The notes: a model not told the origin generated them from the sequence alone. 64,000 nt of DNA from Anaerobiospirillum thomasii (GCF_900445255.1 NZ_UAPU01000005.1:62001-126000); one strand, 5' to 3'. Counted from the stretch's first letter, positions 1 to 11,027 are shown. Made by a program: numbers and translations.

Positions 1-1487
1 TTGTGCGCCTCAAGATACACAAGACCTGCACTTTGAGCCCAGCCTTTAGCGCTGAACTGATGGGGAGCTACAATATAGCGTGAGCTCTCATCATTAAGAG
101 ACAGACCTGGCAGGGCAGCGAAGATCTCGCCGCCTGCATTGTTTATAAGCACTATACGTACATTGCGTGGCACATGCATATTAAACAGGGCATTCATATC
201 ATAAAAGAAGCTTAAATCGCCTATTATGATATAGCTTAAAGATGATGTGGCACATGAGGCGCCTATGGCTGTAGAGAGTGAGCCTTCAATGCCGTTGACG
301 CCACGGTTACCCTGAATACTTACATCCCTGTCAATGCCAAAGAGCTGGGCATAGCGCACACTTGAGCTGTTTGACAGGTGCAAAGAACTGCCATCACTCA
401 AGGATGCTATGACAGAGCCTATTGCCTGTATATGACAAAAAGGCAGAGCAGGCGGCGTAATTTTCTCTGACAGAGCATAGAAATTATCTACATAATCCTT
501 ATTGGCTTTGAGTGTGGCATTTTGCCCAAGTACAAAGGATAGAGCCTTATCCACTGTGGCATTGATATGATAGGCAAGAGAGCAGAACACATCTGCAATC
601 TCATCTCCTGGCATAATATTTACATGCAAAAAGGAGCAGGAGCGCAAAAAGATCTTGAGCTTTTTGGACAATATATGCCCGCCAATGCTTATAACAAGAG
701 TAGGTTTGATACTCTCTTTTTGCTCATCGCTCAATGATGCAAGTAAAAGCTCAATATTATCTATGCCTCTGACATTATGTATATTGCTAAGATGCTCTTT
801 GATAAAGACAAAGTTGTCTGTATTGCCATTTAACTTTAAAACATGCTGATTCTGACCTGCTATGACCATAATCTTTTTGTGCTCATGCATAAGTTTGTGC
901 AGATGTTCAAAGTCAGTATAGCGTATGGTACGAACGCATGGCAGATTAGGCACATCCTCTTTGAAAAAAGGATCTGAGATTGGCACATTGATATGCACAG
1001 GACCTGTGTCATCAAGGCTTAGAGCTAAAAGAGCCTCATTGATAAGACGGTTGCACAGCCAGTGTGAATCGTTATCATGAATTTCAGGTAAAGACACCTG
1101 CTTTTTGGTAATATCAGGAAAGATTCTCTCCTGATTTATAGTCTGACCATCCATCTGTCCTATAAAGCTTTTCTGCCTGTCTGCTGATATGACAAGCAGC
1201 GGCAGTTTCTGATAGAAAGCCTCTGAGATGGCAGGTGCTGTATTTAAAAGAGCTGAACCTGATGTAATACACAGGGCGCATGGCTTTTTAGTCTCAAGAA
1301 TAAGGCCCATGGCAAAAAAGGCAGCTGACCTTTCATCTGTTATTGAATAGCATTTAAACAGCTTGCTTTTGGCAATGCTTTTGACAATAGGTACATTGCG
1401 CGAGCCCGGGCAGAGCACAATATGCTCAATATGGTGAGCATGCAGCAAGGAGACTAGCTCCAGAACATTTTTCTTATTGGTATACAT
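1..1487 (-). CDS. menD: MenD, SEPHCHC synthase (C-terminus off the left edge)
   Basis: Thiamine-diphosphate enzyme that joins isochorismate and 2-oxoglutarate to make SEPHCHC in menaquinone synthesis. Translating the minus strand from the ATG at 1487 gives about 495 residues without a stop before the window edge. The protein opens MYTNKKNVLELVSLL and soon shows LCPGSRN, the conserved start of MenD. DERSAAFFAMG and CITSGSALLN match the pyrimidine-binding domain, and GDLSFFYDMNAL near the open end matches the ThDP-binding motif. MenD is usually about 550 residues, so only the last 50 or so are missing. The gene starts 51 bp after the stop of the fused MenI-MenF gene on the same strand, so the two probably form one operon in pathway order. 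I am confident of the family. Confidence 0.93.
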   Translation of the reverse strand, partial: MYTNKKNVLELVSLLHAHHIEHIVLCPGSRNVPIVKSIAKSKLFKCYSITDERSAAFFAMGLILETKKPCALCITSGSALLNTAPAISEAFYQKLPLLVISADRQKSFIGQMDGQTINQERIFPDITKKQVSLPEIHDNDSHWLCNRLINEALLALSLDDTGPVHINVPISDPFFKEDVPNLPCVRTIRYTDFEHLHKLMHEHKKIMVIAGQNQHVLKLNGNTDNFVFIKEHLSNIHNVRGIDNIELLLASLSDEQKESIKPTLVISIGGHILSKKLKIFLRSCSFLHVNIMPGDEIADVFCSLAYHINATVDKALSFVLGQNATLKANKDYVDNFYALSEKITPPALPFCHIQAIGSVIASLSDGSSLHLSNSSSVRYAQLFGIDRDVSIQGNRGVNGIEGSLSTAIGASCATSSLSYIIIGDLSFFYDMNALFNMHVPRNVRIVLINNAGGEIFAALPGLSLNDESSRYIVAPHQFSAKGWAQSAGLVYLEAH

Positions 1488-1538
1488 ATACAAACAAAAA
1501 TTACTGGGAGCCTTGGCTCCCCAGGATATCAATAGCTT

Positions 1539-4061
1539 TTACTTGTTTTTCAAAAGAGTCTTCATGGTTTCAAGCTTATGACAGGTTTCATCAAACTCAT
1601 CTTCAAAGTTTGACTCAGGAAGTACGCCGCCTCCGACATAAAGCGATGCAGTCTGTTTGATAATACGCATACAGCGCAGATTTACATAGAAGGAAAATTC
1701 ACTGTTGTTGATATAGCCTACCATGCCAGAGTAATACTCTCTGTCATAACCTTCATTTTCAACTAAGAAGGCTTTAACCTCATCCTTTGGCAGACCGCAG
1801 ACAGCAGGGGTTGGATTTAGCTCGCGGGCTAGCGACAGAGCAGTGTGCAGATTGCCAACATGGGCCTTAAAGTCTGTCTTTAAGTGCATGACAGGACCTG
1901 CCTTGGCAGTATAGACATCACTCTTGTGATAGGAGGAGGTGTATTTTTTAACTACATCCTCAATATAATCTGTTACAAGCTGCTGCTCTTTCTGATTCTT
2001 TTCAGACCATTTGGCAAGAGACAGATCTTCAATTACAGGCATGGTTCCTGCAAGTGATACTGTTGAGAGCACATTGTTGTTAAAGCTTGCCAGAATCTCA
2101 GGTGAGGCGCCAATCCATATGCCTTTGACATCATTTTTAATAAGATAGGTAAAGGCTGTATCTTTATACTTGCCAAGACAGGCATCAAAGACAGAGCCCA
2201 CACTCTTTTCAAATTCAAAGTCATTGCGGCGTGAGAGTACAAGCTTGCGGCACTCATTCTGACGTATAAAGGTTGAGGCACGGTCAAAGGCATGACGATA
2301 TATATCCTTTGACAACTCTTCCTTGATAAAGTCGGCACCGTCGGTGAAGAACTCAGGCATGCTCATCTTTATATAGCGATAGAATGAATAGATATCATAA
2401 TTGCGCTTTATAGCCTCTGAGTTATGCCTTTGAATATAGATCATGTACAAGACAAGATTGCAGGTCTTTTTAAGATCTGGCAGTGAGTTTAATGAGGCAT
2501 GCAGGAGCATACGTGAGTAGACATTAAAGAGCAGATTGATAGCAAAGTTAATAATATTGTCCTTGCCTATAATTACATTGTTGTCCACCTTGAAAAAGAC
2601 ATTTTCATTATTGTGGTTGGCACAAAATGGGAAGAAGATAAAGCCGCTCTGTCCTGCAAGATTCTCAAGGGTGCAGTCATGTCTTACATGTGATGGATTA
2701 GAGACAATAAGACACAGCTCGCCGCTCTCCTTTAAAGGGAAGATGGCAAAGTTTTTATATAAAAGATTTAAAACATCAACAGCAAAGCCGATGTTAAAGA
2801 CTCTGACCTCATTGCTCTTGTTGATACGCTGTGAAAGCTCATTGTTTCTGACTAAGTTTAAAATCTTGCACAGTCTGTCAATAGCCGGTGACTTTTCATG
2901 AATGTGCAGACGAATTAAATCTAAAAACAGCTGTGAGTATAAAAGATTGAGGGCATCAAGCTCTTTTTTAAAGTCAAATGGGACTTTGCTGGCACTGTAG
3001 TCGCGTTTGCTGTCCTGTGCCTTGCGCTCAAGATCGCCACGCTTTTTCAAATAGCGGTTCATGACACGTTTGAAGCGCTTTTTAAATTCAGGATCCTGAT
3101 CGACAAGATTAAACTCTTTAATAGGATGCTGAATATTAAATGGTGAGAATTTGGCCGAGCTTGGCATAAGCTCAAGTGTACTCTCAGGTACTCTTGAATT
3201 GTGCACCAGCATCTTGATGGTGGACATGGCAATATTGTCATAATATGACTTGTGGGTGGAGTGATTTAAAAGTGAATTGAAAATCACATCAGCCTTGTAG
3301 CGATCTATAGAGCTTTGATATTTGACCAGGGTCTCAGGTATGGCCACATTGGCATCCTTTAAATCCTCAGCATCTGGGGCAAGCTCATTCTCATCCTTTA
3401 AAGAATAATTACTCTCATCCTTTGCTGTATCAGTGCTCTGAGCGTGGGTAACAGTCTCTGCTGTCTGTGCTTCTCTGACAGGGCTGTTACTCATATCAAA
3501 AGGATTTGAGTTGTCAGATAGGGTAAATGGCATATCATCAGCGACAGTGGTATCATCAAAGGACTGTGCCTCGGCAGCTGTCGGCTGTGAGGAGGTCAGC
3601 AGTTTGTTTTTATCAAAGTTTTCAATGTATCTTGCAGCGGCTGCATTGGTTTTGGCAAATTTCTTTTGCAGTGCAGTTTTTGAGACAATGGTATTGGTAA
3701 TCTGCAGTGTACTTATAATTCTTTTGTCTGAATTATAGATTTTTACATCCCAGATGTGATGAATGGAGCCCTGATGCACAAGTGTGGCAACTGCCAGAAT
3801 TACAGAGTCAAGCGGGGCTGTATTTATATGATTGGCATGCACTGAGCTGCCAAGAGCTACCTTGTCATCAGGCAGAATATAGGTTGAGGCCGCCCCTGAG
3901 AGTATTTCAGCCATGGCCAGCAGCGCGCCGCCATTGACAAAACCAAAAGGCTGTATAGTGGCTGTTGATACCTTCATACGCGCCATAGCCTTGTTTGAAG
4001 AGAGCTCTAAAAACTCTATACCCATGTGATCTTGCATACTCTGCATTGGCACTTCACTCAT
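1539..4061 (-). CDS. MenI-MenF fusion: hotdog thioesterase joined to isochorismate synthase
   Basis: An 840-residue protein with two menaquinone activities. Residues 1 to about 130 form a hotdog thioesterase of the YdiI/MenI type (QPFGFVNGGALLAMAE, catalytic-type Glu near residue 50), expected to release 1,4-dihydroxy-2-naphthoate from its CoA ester. An acidic, low-complexity linker follows (about 165-250). The rest is isochorismate synthase-like, with the chorismate-binding core at about 600-835: GASPEILASF, SLAGT and YVNLRCMRI. A frame extends 28 codons further upstream, but the ATG at 4061 (MSEVPMQ) has an AGGTTGGA ribosome site and begins where hotdog homology begins. MenF is normally about 430 residues, so the region between linker and core is unusually long. 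The usual YdiI sequence LHGG reads VNGG here, so a catalytic-site His is replaced by Asn. menD follows 51 bp downstream. Confidence 0.85.
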   Translation of the reverse strand: MSEVPMQSMQDHMGIEFLELSSNKAMARMKVSTATIQPFGFVNGGALLAMAEILSGAASTYILPDDKVALGSSVHANHINTAPLDSVILAVATLVHQGSIHHIWDVKIYNSDKRIISTLQITNTIVSKTALQKKFAKTNAAAARYIENFDKNKLLTSSQPTAAEAQSFDDTTVADDMPFTLSDNSNPFDMSNSPVREAQTAETVTHAQSTDTAKDESNYSLKDENELAPDAEDLKDANVAIPETLVKYQSSIDRYKADVIFNSLLNHSTHKSYYDNIAMSTIKMLVHNSRVPESTLELMPSSAKFSPFNIQHPIKEFNLVDQDPEFKKRFKRVMNRYLKKRGDLERKAQDSKRDYSASKVPFDFKKELDALNLLYSQLFLDLIRLHIHEKSPAIDRLCKILNLVRNNELSQRINKSNEVRVFNIGFAVDVLNLLYKNFAIFPLKESGELCLIVSNPSHVRHDCTLENLAGQSGFIFFPFCANHNNENVFFKVDNNVIIGKDNIINFAINLLFNVYSRMLLHASLNSLPDLKKTCNLVLYMIYIQRHNSEAIKRNYDIYSFYRYIKMSMPEFFTDGADFIKEELSKDIYRHAFDRASTFIRQNECRKLVLSRRNDFEFEKSVGSVFDACLGKYKDTAFTYLIKNDVKGIWIGASPEILASFNNNVLSTVSLAGTMPVIEDLSLAKWSEKNQKEQQLVTDYIEDVVKKYTSSYHKSDVYTAKAGPVMHLKTDFKAHVGNLHTALSLARELNPTPAVCGLPKDEVKAFLVENEGYDREYYSGMVGYINNSEFSFYVNLRCMRIIKQTASLYVGGGVLPESNFEDEFDETCHKLETMKTLLKNK

Positions 4062-4596
4062 TTTTACAATCCAACCTGAAAATATATGTAATAGATTCGA
4101 TATTATAGCGAAAAACTGCGCATCAATCAGCATGGCAGTGCACATTTAATGAATGATAAAACTGACAAAAGTTAGCAACTGTCATCTGCTATTATTGCTA
4201 TAGGGTATCTTTTAAGATAGGGATGAGCAGGGTCATTGAAAAAAGAGGTTTATCAGTTAGGGTCAATATAGTTGCACAGTTGCAACAAAAAAGTTAAGAA
4301 AAATGGCTCAAGGAAAAAATCTGTCGAATTTTTCTTATGCAGAGTATTTTTTGTCTTGATGTATCCATTAACTTTTTAAAGCTTTAGCAAATACAAAATA
4401 CTGTCAGTCAATGATTGGCAAAGTCACCCTTAAGGCTTGTCATTGACAGAGTGTATTTACATTTTTATCTGGTTATTATTAATATAGGGGAAAGTGCCCA
4501 CATTGATGCACAAAGAGTAGATTTTTTAGTGCTATGAAAACTATTTCGGCGTAAAGAATATGTTTCGGAATCTTTTATATTTTATTAATAAAGTTG
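4062..4596. other. AT-rich intergenic region upstream of the menaquinone operon
   Basis: No gene is supported here. It must carry the promoter of the leftward menI-menF gene, which I could not place with confidence. Its right part holds one copy of a diverged dispersed repeat (4451-4527). Confidence 0.5.
4451..4527 (+). repeat. Diverged dispersed repeat, copy A
   Basis: This stretch resembles 44932-45020 at roughly 75-80 percent identity by eye, with indels. The best shared part runs from ATAGG-GGAAAG through GCCCA-ATTGATGCAC to AAGAGT-GATTTT. It lies just upstream of the small membrane ORF. I do not recognise the family. Confidence 0.5.
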
Positions 4597-4899
4597 ATGA
4601 GTTTTTTTGATGGCGTTTTTCTACTTAGAAATGCATTTGCAATAATATTTGTGTGGTTCTTTTTATTTTTAATGAGTTTATATTTTTATATAGTAACTCC
4701 GCCATCTACTATATTCAGGTACGAAGAAACAGTTGCATTACTAACAGGGGTTTACTTTCCGATATTAGTTGCCTATAAGGTAATGAATGAAACGGCTTAT
4801 TATATTACATTTGCTTTGTATTTTATTTATATTTTAAAGTCAAAGATAATCTTTTTAATTCTTAGTATATTACCATATGTTTTTAGTTTTTTTATATAG
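4597..4899 (+). CDS. Small hydrophobic protein, unknown
   Basis: A possible 100-residue protein that is almost entirely hydrophobic, with about three membrane segments (LLRNAFAIIFVWFFLFLMSLYF near the start, AYYITFALYFIYIL in the middle, IIFLILSILPYVFSFF at the end). I chose the ATG at 4597, although a TTG lies one codon before. No convincing ribosome site precedes it. Base composition is much more AT-rich than neighbouring genes, which could mean horizontal origin or a chance open frame in AT-rich DNA. No family is recognised. Confidence 0.35.
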   Translation: MSFFDGVFLLRNAFAIIFVWFFLFLMSLYFYIVTPPSTIFRYEETVALLTGVYFPILVAYKVMNETAYYITFALYFIYILKSKIIFLILSILPYVFSFFI

Positions 4900-5042
4900 T
4901 TATTGTTTACAATGGGGCATGGAAATATAGTTAACTAATTAAAGCTATTTTTGAATATTGCAAGGATAAAATGATTATCTGTACAAAAAAACAAGATTAC
5001 TAGATAAGTGATAGTTTAGGACTCTTAGGTATTATTTTTTGT

Positions 5043-5065
5043 CTCCTGCGCACAAGACGCAGGAG
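5043..5065. terminator. Strong hairpin between converging genes
   Basis: CTCCTGCG pairs with CGCAGGAG around a 7-base loop. It lies just past the stop of the leftward permease gene. The flanks lack a clear T run on either strand, so termination is plausible but not certain. Confidence 0.45.
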
Positions 5066-5073
5066 GCATATAT

Positions 5074-6402
5074 TTATTTCAATGGTGAGTTACCAATACT
5101 CTGTTCATAGCCTACAGGAGTTGGCATCTGATCAGGTGGATTGCCCTTTATAGGATCCCAGCCCAACAGCAGCAGGTAGACACCAAAGCCAAAGATAAAG
5201 GCTACAGGAATATGCCAGCCATAGCGCAGCCAGTTCATAAAGCTTCTGGCCTTAGGGAACATATCGCACACAGCAACACCTGCAGAGGAGCCAAACCAGA
5301 TCATGGAGCCGCCAAAGCCTACAGCATAGGAGAGCAGCGGCCAGTCATAACCACCTTTAATAAGGGTCAGCTGTGTCAGAGGTATATTGTTAAATACAGC
5401 AGAGACAAAGCCTATGGCCATGGTTGAGAGTATGGAGGCCTCAGGTACAGACTCAAGTGGAACAAGCTCGGCACAGAATACCAGGGCTACCAGGAAGATG
5501 GTTGAGTCTGTAGCATTGATGGCTACCTTTAAATTGATCTTGGTTATAAACAGACCTGCCAAAATACCCATCCATATACCAACGGCAGGAAGCTCAAAGA
5601 AGTAGTTGAAGAATATGGTTAAAATCAGAATTAAAAATACTACAAAGAGTTTTTTCTTGTCTGCTCTTATATATTCAGAATCCAGACTTACAGCAGGGCT
5701 GTAGGCATGCTGCTGACGTGAGGCAAAGAAGGCTACAATGACAAAGGCTGCAAGGGCAGGGATAAAGGCCTGAGCCAGTACCAGAGGATCCTTGCCAAAA
5801 ATCCAGATAATTGTAGTTGTGGTATCACCTACAACAGATCCGGCACCGCCTGCGTTGGCGCAGGCACAGATGGCTGCCACAAAGCCTATGTGCACCTTAT
5901 TTTTATACACGGCTGCAGCTATGGAGCCACCAATCATGGCAGCTGCAATATTGTCTAAAAAGGAGCTTAGTATAAAGACAAAGAATAAAAGCACAATGCC
6001 AGAGGCCATATTTGATGGCAGATAGCGCGGAATTAAAGATGGCACCTTGGAGTGCTCAAAGATGTCAGCTAAAATGGCAAAGCCTGGCAGCATTAGAATA
6101 AGATTAAAATAGGTGCGCCAGGAGCCGTGGGTTACAGTGCCATCAGACAGTGTCTGACCAAAAAGGCGATCTAAAATAGAAAAACCCTCGGTGAACTCAT
6201 ATTTAAACAGACATAAAAGCACAAGTCCTGTTATGGCTACCTGACGGGTCTTGGTATAGAAAACGGCAACGCCTGCGAGCATCAGACCGAAAATAATCAT
6301 CTCATAGCGTACGCCATAGAGTGCTGTTTTAGTAAAAATCTCCTGGGCGCAGCCAAGCGCTGGTGTCAGCAGCAGGCTAAGAGTAAAAAGAAGTTTTGAC
6401 AT
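5074..6402 (-). CDS. Ion transporter superfamily permease (NhaD/ArsB-like)
   Basis: A 442-residue inner-membrane protein with about eleven hydrophobic segments and an N-terminal signal-like helix. The paired motifs SSFLDNIAAAMIGG and AGSVVGDTTTTIIWIFG, and the later half-repeat SAVFNNIPLTQL, are typical of the NhaD/ArsB/citrate-transporter fold, where two inverted repeats each carry a re-entrant loop with Asn or Asp near the ion site. The substrate is not readable from sequence; Na+/H+ exchange or a carboxylate are the likeliest. The ATG at 6402 follows AGGATA at good spacing. It starts 9 bp after the 225-residue membrane protein, so they are probably co-transcribed. Confidence 0.75.
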   Translation of the reverse strand: MSKLLFTLSLLLTPALGCAQEIFTKTALYGVRYEMIIFGLMLAGVAVFYTKTRQVAITGLVLLCLFKYEFTEGFSILDRLFGQTLSDGTVTHGSWRTYFNLILMLPGFAILADIFEHSKVPSLIPRYLPSNMASGIVLLFFVFILSSFLDNIAAAMIGGSIAAAVYKNKVHIGFVAAICACANAGGAGSVVGDTTTTIIWIFGKDPLVLAQAFIPALAAFVIVAFFASRQQHAYSPAVSLDSEYIRADKKKLFVVFLILILTIFFNYFFELPAVGIWMGILAGLFITKINLKVAINATDSTIFLVALVFCAELVPLESVPEASILSTMAIGFVSAVFNNIPLTQLTLIKGGYDWPLLSYAVGFGGSMIWFGSSAGVAVCDMFPKARSFMNWLRYGWHIPVAFIFGFGVYLLLLGWDPIKGNPPDQMPTPVGYEQSIGNSPLK

Positions 6403-6411
6403 GGTACTATC

Positions 6412-7089
6412 CTAGATTTTTCTTTTATTATCATTTTGTGCAGCATTAGTGCGCTTGTGACCCTCAGTCTCATCATAGACAGGATTTGGGTATTTTTTCT
6501 CAGAGCTGCCAAAGAGGATCTGACTTGCATCCTTGTAATCTTCGTGAAGCTCAAGTCTTTGTATCCAAACAAAGAAGGCCAGGGCAATATAGTGGGCAAA
6601 AAGAATGCGGATAGTTAAAAGACCATATTCTTTAAACATGGTAATAACCAGAACGGCAACAAGCGGGCCTAGCATCCAGCCGCAGAGCACCATAAAGTAT
6701 TTACCTTTACGGGCTACTGTAATCTGACGTCTGAAGTTTTCATAAAAGTAGACACAAAGAGCGGCTATGGCCACAAACAGACCTATCATAAACATAGCCT
6801 TGTTGATGGTAAGGGCCACAAAAAGCATACCTATCATAAAAATAAGCACATCCTGCTCATAGATGGCTTTTGCTCCATAGCGCGGCACCAGATAGCGCAG
6901 AGCCACCATGGCACAGACACATGAGAGTATGAAAGAGGCGCTTATGCCCAAAGACGCCTGCATGAAACTTACCTCAAGATAGGAGGTAAAAAGAGGAATG
7001 CTGGCAAAGACAGAAAATACTGTACCTGCGCACAGATAGCCTACGCTCATAAAGACTACAAGACGTATAAAAGATTCGCTTTTAAACAT
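6412..7089 (-). CDS. Membrane protein of unknown function, permease partner
   Basis: A 225-residue protein with six predicted membrane segments: around residues 8-32, 42-62, 80-95, 97-115, 130-150 and 158-175. A hydrophilic tail of about 50 residues follows and ends in a Lys/Arg-rich stretch. I do not recognise a family. The two N-terminal helices and the GYLCAGTVFSVFASIPLF pattern recall half of a major-facilitator protein, but only six helices are present. It precedes the NhaD/ArsB-like permease by 9 bp, so it may be an accessory or partner subunit. Confidence 0.65.
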   Translation of the reverse strand: MFKSESFIRLVVFMSVGYLCAGTVFSVFASIPLFTSYLEVSFMQASLGISASFILSCVCAMVALRYLVPRYGAKAIYEQDVLIFMIGMLFVALTINKAMFMIGLFVAIAALCVYFYENFRRQITVARKGKYFMVLCGWMLGPLVAVLVITMFKEYGLLTIRILFAHYIALAFFVWIQRLELHEDYKDASQILFGSSEKKYPNPVYDETEGHKRTNAAQNDNKRKI

Positions 7090-7316
7090 TGTTTTATCCT
7101 GCTTTTTTTGTTAATACCCATAAAATTATAGGCATTAGTGATTATAGATCAACATGGTGCACAAATGCTTTAAAAAAACTGCATTTTATGATATAAGAAC
7201 TTTGATTTTTAAGGCTAAAATACTAAAAAAGCTGTGCTGCTGTCTAAAAGCTGTGCACTGCATTGATGCAAGAGCCTGTACTGCCTTTAGTCAGCATAAA
7301 ATACAGCACAAATGCA

Positions 7317-7346
7317 AAAAGCCGGCTCATAATCAAGCCGGCTTTT
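7317..7346 (-). terminator. Rho-independent terminator of the purB operon
   Basis: AAAAGCCGGCT and AGCCGGCTTTT form an 11-bp stem around an 8-base loop. Read leftward it ends in a T run. It sits 38 bp past the purB stop codon. The symmetric A/T flanks would also let it work rightward. Confidence 0.85.
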
Positions 7347-7383
7347 ATAAATATTTAAAGCTTTAAAACTTCAAAGAGTGAGA

Positions 7384-8760
<1,377 letters not shown>

Positions 8761-8765
8761 TCAAG

Positions 8766-9434
8766 TCAGTTGAATTTATGTAAAGATGAAACTGTGTCAC
8801 GGGCGCACTGAATAATGGCATTGCGTCTGAAAATAAGATAACGGCGGCGGCCTCCGAGCTGACGCCAGAGCACTATGGCACGGATGGCGGATAAAAGCAG
8901 AGCTCTTATTTTGGACTGATTGCTGTCCTCCTTTAAATGCTCAGGGGCACCATAGATGACAAGCTTTGGAAAGTTTGGACTTATAATGGACTGATAGAGT
9001 GATGAAAACTCATTGAGGCAGTCTTCACTTAAAATCTCACTGTCTGATGCATTTTCATAGTCGCTGTGACGCGAGAGTATGCTCTGACGCACCTTGTCAA
9101 TGTTCTGTCCTAGCATATTAAAATAGTGCTGATTCTTCTCTATGGCCTGCTCTAGCGTGATGAGTTTGAAGGCAATAGTGGTAATTTCAAGCACATCAGG
9201 ACTTTTCTCCTTGGAGCCAAAGCCAAAGGAGGCAGGGATCTGCCTGTAGCCCTGGGCCAGGGTTGATGACTTGTAGATATCCTCGCAGCTTTTTGGATTG
9301 GTAATAATAAGACCGCGTATTACAGGGGCCATGGCGCTTTCATCGCCCTGACCTGTTCTTGCAATTCTCTGGATCTGTGCACATGATTGAAACAAAGCTG
9401 CAAGTGAAAGTGTTTCATTAAAGATGTTGCTCAT
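8766..9434 (-). CDS. hflD: HflD family protein
   Basis: A 222-residue protein of the HflD (YcfC) family. In E. coli it is a peripheral membrane protein that affects the frequency of phage lambda lysogeny by binding CII; its housekeeping role is unclear. The match rests on length, the N-terminal pattern ETLSLAALFQSCAQIQRIARTG, the internal TNP, and its fixed position between mnmA and purB. An AAGGAG site sits 5 bases before the ATG. Gaps to both neighbours are 2 and 14 bp, which indicates one transcript. Confidence 0.88.
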   Translation of the reverse strand: MSNIFNETLSLAALFQSCAQIQRIARTGQGDESAMAPVIRGLIITNPKSCEDIYKSSTLAQGYRQIPASFGFGSKEKSPDVLEITTIAFKLITLEQAIEKNQHYFNMLGQNIDKVRQSILSRHSDYENASDSEILSEDCLNEFSSLYQSIISPNFPKLVIYGAPEHLKEDSNQSKIRALLLSAIRAIVLWRQLGGRRRYLIFRRNAIIQCARDTVSSLHKFN

Positions 9435-9436
9435 TG

Positions 9437-10558
9437 CTACTCCTTGTGAGCTTTATCAATGACAGCACCGCCAAGGCAGATGTCACCATCATAAAAGACT
9501 ACAGACTGACCTGGGGCTACAGATGAGACCAGATCTTTAAATTCAACATAAAGACCGTTTTCATGCTCATGGATAATGCATGGCACATCAGGTTGTCTGT
9601 ATCTTATCTTGCAGCTGCACTCAAACGGCAGTTGCGGGCGCCTTACAATCCAGGTGTCATCAGAGGCAAAAAGTCCTTTTGAGTACAGTGATTTGTGATC
9701 ATGACCCTGTGCAATAATAAGGGCATTGTTTTTAAGATCCTTGTCAACCACGTACCACGGCTCACCGCTGCCATCGCTCATACCGCCTATGTGCAGTCCT
9801 TTTCTCTGTCCTATGGTTGCAAACATAAGACCGTCATGCTCGCCTACAACCTTGCCCTCAACAGTTACAATAGGGCCTTTTTGTGAAGGCAGATAGCGCT
9901 CAAGAAATTCATGAAAGCGCTTTTCACCAATAAAGCAGATGCCGGTTGAATCCTTCTTTTTGGCAGTGACAAGATCAAGTGAGGCTGCTATGTCTCTGAC
10001 CTGACTTTTTTGTATATCGCCTACAGGAAAGAGCACCTTGTTTAAAATGCCAGGGCCTATGGCATGCAGAAAATAGCTCTGATCCTTGAGATTATCAAGA
10101 CCGCGCATCAGATAGGCATCATCTGTCCCAAATGAGCGGCGGGCATAATGACCTGTGGCTATAAAGTCGGCATTGAGATACTTAAGGGCATAGTGTAAAA
10201 AGGCTTTGAACTTGATTTCCTTGTTGCACAGAATATCAGGATTTGGAGTACGGCCTTTTTTGTACTCTGATAAAAAGATCTCAAAGACATTATCCCAGTA
10301 TTCTGCTGCAAAGTTTATGGTCTTAAGCTCAATGCCAAGTCTGTCACATACAGATTGCGCATCCTCTCTGTCCTTGGCTGCGGCACATACTGTATCAGTG
10401 TCATCCTCCTCCCAGTTTTTCATAAACAGGGCTGTGACTTTAAGGCCATGCTCTTTTAATAAAGCGGCACTTACAGATGAGTCAACGCCGCCTGAGAGTC
10501 CAAGCACTACATGGGCGCCTTTTAAATCCTTATAGGGAATGCTTGCATCTGGGCTCAT
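9437..10558 (-). CDS. mnmA: tRNA-specific 2-thiouridylase MnmA
   Basis: Installs the 2-thio group on wobble uridine 34 of Lys, Glu and Gln tRNAs, using ATP and a persulfide relay. The 373 residues contain the ATP-pyrophosphatase P-loop LSGGVDSS near residue 20. The first catalytic Cys lies in [14 protein letters not shown] and the second in [20 protein letters not shown] and [10 protein letters not shown] follow the family. It begins 1 bp after the nudJ stop and is followed closely by hflD. The ribosome site is weak, suggesting translation coupled to nudJ. Confidence 0.97.
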   Translation of the reverse strand: MSPDASIPYKDLKGAHVVLGLSGGVDSSVSAALLKEHGLKVTALFMKNWEEDDTDTVCAAAKDREDAQSVCDRLGIELKTINFAAEYWDNVFEIFLSEYKKGRTPNPDILCNKEIKFKAFLHYALKYLNADFIATGHYARRSFGTDDAYLMRGLDNLKDQSYFLHAIGPGILNKVLFPVGDIQKSQVRDIAASLDLVTAKKKDSTGICFIGEKRFHEFLERYLPSQKGPIVTVEGKVVGEHDGLMFATIGQRKGLHIGGMSDGSGEPWYVVDKDLKNNALIIAQGHDHKSLYSKGLFASDDTWIVRRPQLPFECSCKIRYRQPDVPCIIHEHENGLYVEFKDLVSSVAPGQSVVFYDGDICLGGAVIDKAHKE

Positions 10559-10559
10559 A

Positions 10560-11027
10560 CTATGGCACCACTGTGGTCAAATGAGACAGGCTTATGCTCT
10601 TGCCATTTAAATAATCATCAAGGTTGTAGCCTATAAGACGGGTACGCCAGCTGTCCTTTTGATCTAGCATCTCATCCTTTGAGTACCACTTTATAGCAAG
10701 AATATCACCGTCAGGATCGGCAGGGGTCAGGGACATAAGATCGTGTGCATCTTTAAAGTGGGCTTTAAATAAAAAGCGCAGTATGGTTTCATCATCCTTG
10801 ACATAATCATAGATACCAACAAGATGGTCAAGCTCCACCTGACGACCTGTCTCTTCAAATCCTTCGCGTATTGCGGCCTGCACTATACTCTCTTTGGCAT
10901 CGACATGACCTGCAGGAAAACCAAATACCAAATTGTCGTATTCGTCCTTTTCCTCAACTACAAGAAATCTGCCTTCGTGCTCAATCATAAGAGCTACAGT
11001 AAGGTATGGCTTAAAGCGTGATGACAT
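10560..11027 (-). CDS. nudJ: Nudix hydrolase NudJ
   Basis: A 155-residue Nudix pyrophosphohydrolase. In E. coli NudJ acts on thiamine pyrophosphates and nucleoside di- and triphosphates. The full Nudix box is visible as GHVDAKE, seven residues, then REGFEETG (about residues 40-62). Position decides the ortholog: it is first in the mnmA-hflD-purB operon and divergent from icd, as in E. coli except that the rluE gene found there is missing. No strong ribosome site is seen. Confidence 0.9.
   Translation of the reverse strand: MSSRFKPYLTVALMIEHEGRFLVVEEKDEYDNLVFGFPAGHVDAKESIVQAAIREGFEETGRQVELDHLVGIYDYVKDDETILRFLFKAHFKDAHDLMSLTPADPDGDILAIKWYSKDEMLDQKDSWRTRLIGYNLDDYLNGKSISLSHLTTVVP

Noticed and set aside
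7154-7366. 70-codon plus-strand open frame before the purB terminator
   Set aside because: It runs through the purB terminator hairpin and has no ribosome site or protein-like composition.
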